A DNA stretch of 64,000 bases from Gymnogyps californianus (taxonomy: Eukaryota > Chordata > Aves > Accipitriformes > Cathartidae): NCBI RefSeq assembly GCF_018139145.2, contig NC_059480.1, positions 16,554,428 to 16,618,427 on the forward strand, given 5' to 3'. The stretch's first letter is position 1, and every line of letters starts with the position of its first letter. Of this stretch, positions 22,501 through 34,300 are shown one piece after another. The notes below the pieces were generated by a model that saw nothing but the letters and a program-made list of their open reading frames with translations, did no database searches and had not been told where the DNA came from. A program made the position numbers and the translations under genes.

Positions 22501-25500
22501 CGAACAGCATTGCAAGGATTTCCTCATTATGCCCATTTATTAGACTCTTCATTCCTCTAATCCTACTGGCTCCTTAATTTGCCTGGCTGCCATTTCCCTT
22601 CTTCTAGAAGCTCAGCCTGTGACAAGGAGCTTGCTCTTCTATGGCACATTGCTTTTGACCCTGTCTGCAGTTCCCGCAGAAGTCCTGCACGCTATGGCAT
22701 CTGCATCACTGAGCAGAAAGGGAAAAAACACTCCTTTGTTGAGCCTCATGTGCTCGATTGGAAAACATCCCAACTCCTACAGCTTTTCCAGAAAAGCCCT
22801 GCCCGGATTCCTAGCATACTGCGTCAGGGACTTGGTGTTTCTAGGGTCTACATTTCCTACAGAGACCTGCCGGAGACACCAGGAGCCCCCGGCCATGGGA
22901 ACCTGTGGGTGCTTCTGCTTTGCTGCCACAGGGCCTGCAAGCAGCCGCCAGCCGCTGGGTCCTGCCTGGGCTGGGGGCCAAGCACTGGGCAACCCATCCA
23001 CCGGGTTTGCCTCTGAGGCACATAAACTGCCCTCCACTCCTGTCCAGTTCATTAGCCAGGCCCAGGAGCGGGTTTCATGTCAGGAACCTGAATTTTGACA
23101 TTAAGTTTCCCATATTTAGGTATTTTTGTGTGCTCGGTTTTTGCCTTGCTCTGAAACTGGGCTCTGCTCCCCTTCTGCCCTTCTTCTCTACTGTTGTCCA
23201 GGTCCTCCTCCTTGAGGAAGGACTTTTCCGAAGTCCTTGCATCACCAGGTCCATCTGACCATACCAGGCTGTTCCTGACCAGCACAGCCGGGCTGAATTA
23301 GATGAGCTGGTGGCACATTCTGTCTGGGACATTGCACAAGTCCCGTTCTTACCATGGTATTTTTGTACTTCACCTACCACATCACAAAATACCATACCTG
23401 TGAAAGGTACATCACTGGCTCTTGTCCAGGAAGGTGAAAGATGTGACTGACATAGAACAATGAACTGCATTTTCACATCAAGGCTGAGAACAAACCATCT
23501 CATCACAGTTAAGGACCTCCATCTGCATTCCCAGCAAGGATCCCAAGACCGAGGGGTACAAAGACAGCCTTTGCCAAAGCCCTATAGTTTGCAGGTGGCT
23601 TTTAATGAAAAAAAAAAAAGTGAGGAAGACTCTATCCTGCAGGAGGCAGGGAGGGAAGAACAACATGGACTAGGTAGTGCCAAGCTTTCCTACTTCCCTG
23701 GCTCCTAGGAAAGACCCAGCTATGTGAGAGCTGCTCGGTGCTAGTATTGGTGCTCTCACCTGCCTCGGATTCACCTTCTGCTGCAGGCAAGGGCTTTGAT
23801 TTTTAATTTGGGAACCACACAGCAACGTTCAGCAGGTGGGAGGGGTGGGATGCTGGTACTCCCAGCCCTGCACTCCTGGCTGCCTTCAGAGCCAGCTCCC
23901 CCAGCAGGAGAACCATGAAAACAAGCTCAGCCAAGGGGAAAAAAGCAAGAAATAGCATTCTTATTACAAGGTAAACAGCATTAACTCCGTCTTGGGGGAG
24001 TAGAAACACCACGGTGGTGATAGGCTTGTTCTGCCCACAAGCCGTCAAGGGCGGTGGAACGCGCTCCACCCTCCCCTTGTGTGACACTCCCCACGCAGCA
24101 GCTGTAAATAATCATTTACCTCTGTGTGCTCCTCTTCTGGTGCTTTTTTTAGGGCCTTTCTTCTCAAATGCAGCTCCTGGAGGGGTGGCTGTGCTGAGGT
24201 GTGCATGGCACAGCCTCAGCGCTGGAGCTGGCAGAGCTCTGCCACATGCGACCAGAGCTGGCCCTGGGTTACTCCTGCGAGCAAAGCTGCTGGCTGTGGT
24301 AAGGGGGATGGGAGAGTGTGGGCTGCATTTGTTGTTTTTCCAGTGAAAAGAGCTCAACAGTTCATTTTAATTATTGTTTTTCCCAGACCTGCAATAGCAT
24401 TTTTCCACACTTTGCAGTTTTCTAGAAAAGGTCTGGTAAAAACACATCGGCCAAAACACATCTGTCAGCGAGCCAGGTCTGCTTGTTTACCTGACTCCAG
24501 GATTTCAAAGCAGGTGCTCTGCAGAGTTGTTTGAACCTTTCCTGACTTCAGGTGCTCAGAAACTGGGGACAGAAAGGGGAAGCCAGTCCCTTGCTATGTG
24601 TGGGTTTTTTTTTTTAATGGGTAAAAGTGCCCTACCACTGACCCAGACCTATGGGTTGTCTCTTTTGTGGAGGTTTACTGGTCACTGGCATAGTGTAACA
24701 TGACAAAAGCATCCTTTGGGGAGTATGTATGGGATAGATGCTCTGGGAGCATGAGCAGAAATGCGACTGTGACCATGCCCAAGCACACAGCCCTGTGCAA
24801 GGAGCAGGGGAGACCAAGGAGTAACGAAACCCTCTGCTGCTGCCTTCCTTAAGGGAGGGATGTGGCCTCGGCCCAGCAAGCAGAGTCTGCACATGAGGGA
24901 GTCTAATTTACAGTGCCCTGTAATTTGCTGATGCCGTAATATGTTTAGCTTGGGGAAAAGGCTCTGTTGATGTTAACGTGTTCGCTCACATTGGAGCTGT
25001 GGTATGTTCCAGCGACATGAAAAACACCACCACACTGGGCTGTGGCTGGACCATCCTTGCGAAAATAACGGGGCAGTAGCTCAGCTGGGGCTGAACTGTT
25101 GGGGCTTCCATGAAGTGGGAGCAGCCCCCTGAACCCTCCAGAGCCAGGCAGGATGTGATAGCCCGGCATCTGCTGCAGTAACGCTCGCTCTTTGTTAAGA
25201 ACTACTGCCCAGGTTAATTAGACTCAAAGTGTCAGCACTGGATCAAGCAATATTTCCCTAAAGCTTTTGAACTGGCCCCAAATCACTGATGACAGTGTCA
25301 AAAAACAAAGCTCCATCCCCCATCTATAACCTTTCCCCTAACTGCTGCTTTTTGAGTCCAGACAACGATGGTGAGGATATTGTTGTTAGTAGCAACAATG
25401 ATAGCAGAAATAACATGAATGATCTCAGGGCACAGACTGGGGTGCCAGGGTGATACACACTGCACAGACACTGGACAGACAGACTTGCACTGAGAGCGAA

Positions 25501-28500
25501 TAATTACTGCTCTGTGATCTGGTCCTGCTTTGGGGTACAACATTGTCATGGCTCAAACACGCCTCCCTGTTTGCCTACTAGATTTGTAATTAATAATTGC
25601 TTACACCTATGCAGCACTTGAGCTCATGGGACTGCTCCAGGCTGTCTGCTTTGTGTTTCAGGGCAAGTCTGCAGGACTAAGCCCTGCAGATAGAGAAAAT
25701 ACTTGTTTCAAATTCAGGCTAACTCCAGAGCAAGTATTTATCTCCATGGGACTTACATGGCTCTTTACAGTTTTATCTGCACACCTAAATTCTTCATCAT
25801 CCTCAGAGCAGCCTGCTGGGTTAGGACAGTGTGTTCACTCTGCTTACAGATGGGCAGCAGGCAAACTATAGCCCTGAACCTTAAATCCCTGAAATCAAAG
25901 GAAGTGCCTACAGATCCATGAGGCTTTGAACTTGAGTCTTCTGTCATCTGTGCTGGTGCTCTAACCTTCCTTCTCCGCCTCCACAAATCCACCACGTACT
26001 CAGGGAGCTCCGTGTGTGTTAGTTGGGGACTGACCAGCTGTGATGAGTTATTTGGCTCTGGGTGCAAGCACAAGATAAAGATGGACCACTTTGTCCTCAA
26101 GCTGCCCTGGAAAGGGGGAGGTCTCCCTCGCTTCATCCTTGCTGGCCATGTGCTCTTGCCTCCTTCTTTTTGCCATCTCTGGAGCACACTGAGCTGAGCA
26201 AATTGTTCTCTGCCAGGTTTGTCATGTGAGTGGTCAGATCAGCAGAAGGCAGGGAGCAGGGCTGAGACCCTTCAACTTGGAGGTGGAGGAGAAAAGCAGA
26301 GCAGTGGGGTAGGACCATGCTTTTGGCACCGGCGAGCCCCGGGGCACGGCAGGCCAGCAAAGCTCACAGGCTCTGTGCAGAATTTCTCAGAAACTGGAAC
26401 ATGAAATAACTAAGACTCTGTCTGGTGTTTTATGCTGCAGAGAAATGACCAAGCTTTCCTTGCACACACCTAATTCTGCTGAAGGCATGAATTAGTCCTG
26501 ACGCAGAGCAGCTCTTATCACCACAAAACCATGCTTTAACAGGAATTTCCTTACAATTTTTCCGCAGAATCAGGCTCAGGCCAGCTTTGAAAGGTGATGA
26601 CATCATGACCCAAGTTAGGAGCAGATGAAAATTGCTCTTATAGAATCGCACTTTGCATGAACCTTCTTCCAAAGAAGACAGATCAGGTGTTTCAGATGGA
26701 GTTAGAAACATTAATTACAGCAACAGCAGTAGTTCAAAATGTGACAGGCTTTTTATAACTTGTTTGTTACCGTAGATCACGTCAATACTGCAAAAGTGTA
26801 TTTTGTTTCCATCATAATCAAGTTGTCTAGCACTGCATAATGGACTAGTGGAGGCTGCCTCTTTTTATCTTGGCATGCACGGAGCTCAGCAGTGTGTGTC
26901 AACACTGAGAACACTTGAAGGATTGCATTGCTTTGTCTGCTTGGACCCAAAAACACAAGGGCTTTGGAGGTGATTCAAGCTGATTCGTAAAGTACCTGCT
27001 CTAAGCCAGCTTACCCCCTCCTAATATTGGCAAACTTGCTTATCTATGTCCTGGCTTTCAGAAGTTAGCCCTCCCTTTCCTCCTATTATTCACCTGGATA
27101 ATGAAATCTGTGCTGTGTGAAAGGGGCAGTGATACACTCTGCACGCGAACTGGCAGAGGTTTCCATCAGTGCGCTGCTAACCCCAATTCTTTCAGTATTA
27201 CATAAATTATATCTTTCCCCAGCCCCTCTGAGCAGTGGCTTCAGTTTAGCTGTGCCAGGTGCTGTACAAACAGCTCAGAGCTTGAAAAAAGAAATAATGT
27301 ATTAAAGGTGGGACAGAACCAAATATATACACTTAAATCAACTTGCTCATGCATGACCAAAGCACAGTAATAGCTCTGGTGAAGCAGGCAGTATTGCATT
27401 CAGTGTCCCTGAGCCTGCACCAGGAATTGCAGCACCTGGACTCCCCTTTGGGACGCAACTTGGCTGTTCCTACTGATTTTAAGGAAAGGATACCTATGGA
27501 AATGACAGGACAAATAAAGCACATAGAGTCCCAGGGCTGACCATAGTCCCATCCTTGTTTTGGTCAGTTAAGCGTTTCTTACAAAATAGCTGCAGATGAC
27601 ACATGAAGTGCAGGGCATGCCCTGCTCCCTTCCTGCCAAAGGGGAGATGTGCAAGTAAAGCGGCGTGAATATTTCCATGAAGAGATTTAGAGAAAGGCTT
27701 GTTTGGGGCTCCCCTGTGACACGGGTGATTTTGATTCACATCTCGTGGACAAATGGGAGCTAAAAGCAGTGATTACAACATCCATGACTTCCCATGGGAG
27801 ATTCTTGCAGGTCATTTGAGTTTTCACTGTTTTGCAGAACTTAAAGTAGTGCAGAAGAAATGCTGATAAAAGCTAAACAAACACTCTTCCTTCTCCCCCT
27901 GGAATTCACCTGCAAAACAACTCACAACGCAGCTAATCGAGACCGGAAAGGTTCCTCTCAGAGTCATGCCTTTTCCTCTTAAGAGCAACTGAGGTGATTT
28001 CCTACGAAAGGCTGTTTCTGTCAGTGCCTGTAACGGTGTTTTTCTTCTCAGGATAGGTAGCCACACATATTTGTGGAGACCACTGGTGCACTTGCTGATG
28101 GATGTGCCATAATGCCCAGCCTGGGATGCCACAAGGTATCCCTCCCCACAAGCATGGCACACTGGTCTGCTCCTAACACTGCTAACTCAGCACCAGCTCC
28201 CTTCCTTCCTGTGCTCCTGGGAGCCCCCTCAGCAGTGCAATCTCTTCCATGTCAGAGATTTCTTTTCTTCTGGTGGATGTTTCTCATGTGGCTTTAATTC
28301 TGGCAAAAGGCAGCAAACTCAAGCTTGTGGAGGCTGCTGTATGCTCAGACCAGAGGAACAGGGTGGGGGCAGTGTCAGCTTCCCACACGTTATCTCTGGT
28401 TGACCAGGGCAGGTGGGGAAGGGAGGCTCTGGGCTCCATCCAGCCCAAAACCTGTGGGATGACTAAGGATGGCTACTATAATGATGATATCTACTTCCAG

Positions 28501-30895
28501 AGAACACCAGAAGAATGTGGTGGGTGCAATATGGGACACGTTCCCACACCCGCTTCTGTATACTTACACTCATTCAGCTTGAACATCCAATTAAGCTTGA
28601 TGGTAGCAATTAAAAAAAGCAGCAGTATCTGTTCTTACTCATCTGTGAAAACCAGTTAGCGAGATTGTTACAGATGTTCAGTCAAATTTTAAGCTGAGTG
28701 GTGAAGTTAGACTCTGAGGATAATTCTGCCTTTCGGAAGTGCTGCGCATGTGTGTCAGTGTAACATAGCACAGCCCAACCCAGGCAGCCTTCCAGCAGGG
28801 TGAAGTTTAACTATTCAGTACAACGGAGAATGCGTATCCATTCTAGGACCTGCAGGAGTAAAAGTGTGTTTGTGCGAGCGTGCACATGTGTAGGTGACAT
28901 ACGCACACTGGACTAACTTTGCAAGGGTGAATGCCAGAATGTTAGAGAAGATCACAGCATCTGCTTGAAAAAGGCTTCTAGCAGCATCATAAGAGTAATG
29001 AAAGTTTGGGACTGCTGCCATTTGTGGGGCAATTTCTGTTATTTTTATATGGGATTCCCACTGGGAAAAAGGCTAAGTCCATTTGTTTGTTGTAACAACA
29101 CAGGAAGGGAAGAGGTTTGCCTTTTATCCTGCTGTTACAGCTACCTTTGTCATCATAACCCTTTTCTCATCTGGTTGAGGTCTGTATTCAAACTAGCAAA
29201 GATCTTGTCCATAGCTACCATTCAGTAAACAGTAACAAGCTACAGCCAGCTTTTATCTAGATTGAATTAAACAAGCAGCAGATCAAAGATGTAACACGTT
29301 TACCTTTCCTTACAGTAGTGCAGGAAGGGGTATGTTGACCCCATTAGGAAAGGGTTCTGATGATAGAAACTCATGGCTGCAGCTGATTGAATAGAAAGCT
29401 CTTGAGTTCTGAGCTAAAATGTCCTAAATGTGGTTGACGAGCTTCTGACAACACTAGCGGTGAGCCCCTGCTTCATTTGGGTGCTCACATCAGTTCAAAT
29501 CCAGAAATGATCCCAATCTCTCCAGACTGTTACTATTTGAAAATGCCATCAGATTTTCAGATCTGGAAGTGCCCTGAGGCAGTCCTCAGCTACCAACTCT
29601 GCACTCTCATCAGCCACCAAAACTTCGACTAAGCCCTTTCTCCTTTTGGATAAACAAACCACCCTTTGCCTCCCTGATCCCCATCCAGCAGAACAGTCAC
29701 AACCGAAAACGAAAGCAAGCTAATTTACTGATCTAAACTGCTCGTTTCCCAACATAATATTCAATGCTGTGAGTCATCCGGAAAGACTCTCCCCTTTTCC
29801 GCTAAGGTCAGAAGCAGTTTCAGCGGGGAGCAGGCAGGGCACGCTGCCTGGTCACAGCGCCAGGCTGAGCTGGCAGCACCGGTGGCGGAGTCCAGGTGGA
29901 GGAAGGCTTCCCGCGTCTGCCTCTGCCACAGCTCCTTGCTAGCAATGCTCAGGGAAGTATATTCTTTGCATCGTTCAATCTGATTATCAGCTCAGTTACA
30001 CTGTGGCAAGGCAAGAAGAACTCCACTAGAATCAAATGCCGGAGGAACATAAATAAAATCCAAAGTTGACTGTAATCTTAAAGGAGGTCAGGTGAACAAG
30101 ATCAGTAGCATTACCTAAACCTTCTTTTTTAATGACTTTTCGGATGCAAATAACTCAGTTTAATAAAGGTAGGTGCTGCCCCAGGACTCAACGTAATTTG
30201 GGTGACAAATGAGGGATGGCTGGGAGGCAGGGAGCTTTGCCTAACTCTAGAAACAGTTTCATCTCTCTCTTAGAGCTGCAACAACGAGGACTTCTCTTTG
30301 TGTTTCTGTCCTCAGACAAACTTCCTTTGTTCTGGTGCAGTTTCTCCTCCCCTGGAATTTGCTGTCCCAACTGCCTCGCTCAGTCATGCTCAGGCTTGCT
30401 CCAACGCCAGCATCTCAGAAGTCTGATGAAACCTTAATGATCCCCGCACCCCTCATATGCCTGTACCCAGCCACCCAAAGAGAAGCCACGGAGCCTTTTC
30501 CTGTGACGTTGGCCCAGCAGCACCGCACAGGGAGCGGGAATGGAGGGATCGCACCTGCTGGAGCTGGGCCTTTGGGTACAAATATTGAGTGACTCAGATG
30601 TCCGGAGTAGTGGTTGACTCACCAGGAGCACGGGAGTCTTGTCCAAGTCCTGTCTTTCCTGACGAGTGTTTTCACACCCAGGTACACCTTGACCGGAGTG
30701 GAGGACAGGGAGCCACCCAGAAGAGCCACCAGCCCAAGGTTAGGGCACTCCCTGATGTTTGCAGCCTCCAAACTGACCAGAGCAGGAACATGAATTAAAT
30801 CTTCCTCCTCTCACGTGGACACCCCAACCACCAGCACCTGCACAGGCTGACTTTTCTCAAGCTGGCCCTATTTTTGGCTTTGAGCACGGCTGGGG
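19511..30895. other. Intergenic, no gene recognised
   Basis: Between the CLDN1 3' end and the first LTR. Open frames (longest about 159 codons near 22.6-23.1 kb) overlap others on both strands, lack splice-consistent neighbours and match no family I recognise. A MIR-like relic is at about 25780-25965 and a pair of AP-1-type TGACTCA motifs at 30590 and 30615. Regulatory elements may be present, but cannot be identified without conservation data. Confidence 0.6.
25780..25965 (+). repeat. Diverged MIR-like SINE relic
   Basis: Pieces resemble the MIR core and tail in order: a segment like the 'ttacagatg' block near 25844, then TTTGAACTTGAGTCTTCTG near 25927 followed by a GTGCTCTAACC-type end. 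The middle is too diverged to align by eye. MIRs are ancient amniote SINEs, scarce but present in birds. This is pattern recognition, not an alignment. Confidence 0.4.
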
Positions 30896-31302
30896 TGTCC
30901 TGGTTTTGGCTGGGATAGAGTTAATTTTCTTCTTAGTAGCTGGTATAGTGCTGTGTTTTGGATTTAGTGTGAGAATAATGTTGATAACACGCTGATGTTT
31001 TAGTTGTTGCTAAGTAGCGCTTACCTTAAGCCAAGGACTTTTCAGTTTCCCATGCTCTGCCAGCAAGCAGGTGTGCAAGAAGCTGGGAGGGAGCATGGCC
31101 GGGGCAGCTGACCCGAACTAGCCAAAGGGGTATTCCATACCATGGAACGTCATGCCCAGTATATAAACAGGGGGGAGTTGGCTGGGAGGGGCAGATCACT
31201 GCTCAGGCATCGGGCAGTGGGTGGTGAGCAACTGCATTGTGCATCACTTGTCTTTTCTTGGGTGTTATTTCTTTTTTTTTTTGTTATATTCCTCTTCATT
31301 GC
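30896..31302 (+). mobile_element. Endogenous retrovirus LTR fragment, 3'-truncated
   Basis: Begins with TG at 30896 and carries the avian LTR opening (TCCTGGTTTTGGCTGGGATA) followed by further U3 sequence shared with the copy at 58436. Promoter-like features include TATATAAA at 31160-31167. After a T-rich stretch at about 31270-31302 the resemblance ends, and the 3' part (poly(A) signal and terminal CA) is missing. No internal retroviral sequence adjoins it, so it is a broken solo LTR. The right boundary is approximate. Family assignment rests on recall of avian genome repeats. Confidence 0.8.
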
Positions 31303-34300
31303 AAATGCCTGTGAGTTCTCCTTTCGGGCATCCAGCTTGAGCTGCTCCTTTGCAGGAACTCAGCTCTTGGGCACCTTGGCACAGCTTGGTGAAAGCTTGG
31401 GATCCTGCTGGGTACGTGGACACCCTTGAGTGAGAAACTATAGCCTAGGAGCCCGGCCCTTTCCCGCCAGCTGAGACCAGTCAATCAGCAGTCTCGGTGG
31501 CTGACTCAGCCCAACTCTCCCATTCAACTTCACTGAGGAACACCTCTTAAATCATGGTGTGACTTCAGACTTGGGTGAATCAGGCACTCGATGAAGGAGT
31601 CACTCTAGGATTTATGGATTTGAGCACAAGCTTAACTGCTGCCTTAGGCTGGGGTCATTGTCTAAAGGGCAACACCAAAATGCAAAGTCTAAGACAGCAA
31701 GATGCCTGCTGCAAGAACCCTTCTCCATTTCCTTGCTCCTCTTGGAGCTGTGCAGCCATTTCTTCATGCAGAATCAGAGCAGTCTGAAATCTCTTGCATC
31801 ATTCTTAACCCTTAGTATGTTCCTCTACACATAGACAGTCCTTTTGCAACAAGTAGGATCAAGCTTAGGGTCAAAAACCAGCCCTGTGTTCAGCGAGGGA
31901 GTTCTCACTGCTAGTGTCAGCCATGTTGCTCAAAGGGCCAGTATGAGGCCAAGTTTTCCACATTAAATAGGAGCTGGCATCGCTGGAGAGAGCAAAGTTT
32001 CACCTGGAGAGGTTGTGTCCATCAATGCTGCCTGCACCTGCCTGTGCGATACCCACTTTGAAGTTACAAGGAGGGGGAGCAGGAAGGAACCGGGCTCTGC
32101 CTCTGATCAAGTCTGTATTTACACCCTCGCCTTAGCTTCTTGCTTTATTCTGGTTTGCATTTGCTCCTGTGCTTTGTGGGAGCAAAACTCAAGTTTCAGG
32201 AAGCGTCTCATTAAATTTTCCGTATTTTGAAATGGAGTGACTCACACTTACCAAGCCAGCCACTGTTTTGTCCTTGCTCTGTGTGCTGAACCGAGCACAC
32301 AACTCAACCCTGCCCCACGACTGGCCCTAGGAGTCCCGGGACCCGGGGGTCCGGTCAGCAGCCAACGCTCATCACCTTCCCCCTCAAAAAATGTCCCTTT
32401 GTGGCTTTTAGACACAAACATGAATGTACACAAAAGGGCAGTGGGTGAGGGCTTGTGCTGAATAATAAGCAGCAGCCAAACAAGTTGAGCAGGTCTGTGG
32501 AAGCAATTCAAGGCAGGCGAGCCAAAAGGATCGGTAAGGTGAGATGTAATTATAATCCCTCTAAGCTGGGACACGAGGAGCTGCAGGATCCACGACACAA
32601 ACATCAGCCGTGCAGCCCTGTTACACCAAGGGGAATTAGGCCCCAGGTAGCAACGTGTTTACAACTTCACGTTTGTCCTGGCCCAACCAGCCCCGTGATG
32701 ACCTAACTGTGAGCGTGTCACACCTTGGCCAGGCCAAAATCTTTTTGGGTGTAAGAGGAGATGGGGAAGAGGGACGTAGGACAATTTTAAATTTTTTTTT
32801 CCCTTCTTGTGTCCTATCCTAAAAATATTTAACTAGAGAGCGATTTATTCAGGATTTTTCCCCTGTTTTCCATTGTGTGTCATGTGCTTTTCTGGTGTAT
32901 TGATGATGAAGGGACTGCAGAGCAGCAGCTCACATCCAACAAAAGTAAAATGAAGGTTCAGAGCCCAAGCGAATGGTCCCCAAACCTCTACTACCCTGTT
33001 AGATAACAGAGGCCAAAAGGTACCTTGGTTTTCACCAGAAAATAGCCTATGGAAGCATCCTGCTCATTAAGCTATCCCTCACTCGTTTTCTTTGTTTAGC
33101 TGTATGAAGTTTGCAGTCTTGGCTGCCCAGTGGCACAACAGGAAAGGATGCAAGGGTGGCCATTGTGAGCCAAGTGCCCAACCAAAAGCTAAAAGAAAAC
33201 CCTATGCTATAGCCAAAGACAAAGCTTAACCTAAATGAGCATCATCATCAGAGTAAAATAGTGAAAGGGGGAGAGTTTAGAATTGTCCGGTCACTTCAGA
33301 TAAGATCTGACTTTCTACAGCTAAAAAAGGAAATAAAATCAAAGGGAAAAAAAAAGAAGCTGAGGAAATGCTGAAAGCTTTCATGCTTTGTTCTTTCATC
33401 ACAAGAAAGAAAAGAAGTGGGGTATGTTTGCCCCTTTATAAGTTGTGTTTAAGAGCTAGACCCTTCTTCATTTCGAGCCACGGGAATTTTTGCTTTTGAG
33501 CTTGAAAAAAGCAGAATCAGGGCCATGATTTTAAAAAAGCTTAAATCCCAGGCGTGTTTTAGAAACAGATTCAAAAGCACATGCTCACTGCAATTATCTA
33601 CGCCTGCGGTGTTTTCGGACATGTGGACTTCAGGAAAACAATAGCCAGCCCTGTTATCAGCACAAAGGAGGATCAGTTTGGAATTACCGTACCTTTAATA
33701 TCGGCAGCCCTCAGCTCTGAGGGTTTCCATTCCCACTGTTGTTCAGCTGTGAATTTACTTACAACATTCCTGAAATCAAAAAATAAAAAAAGGGCATTCC
33801 TGACTGAAGTGTGGAGCAACTGAGAGATCTGGCACCCTTTAAACAATAATTCTTAGCACAAGTCTTGCCTAAAACCAGGGGGATTTCTGTCAGTGGAAAG
33901 TGATGGCTTTTGAAGCAGGAAAAAAAATCAGATGGGGGGGTATCTGAGCACTGAGGTGCTCCAGCTCGAATGCAGGCACTGCACAAGGGTAAAGAGGTGA
34001 TGGATATGTCCCTGGCTGCAATATTCCCCTGCACGGGAGCCAAGACTGTTTCCATTTAAAACACAGGACCATGATGAAACATTGCAGCCCTAGAATATGG
34101 TTTAATAAAAAGGTTTGGAGATGATGGCAAATATCCTGACGCTACTCGGTGTGATCACTCAGAGGCAACACACATCTTGGGTAGCTGGGTTGGGCCGGTG
34201 AGGAAGTACCTCTTGGAAGCCTGCAGCTTGTTATTTCACTTAACTACATGTGACTCTCTTATGGATTTGAGTTTAACACTCCCAAGGATAATATTGTTGA

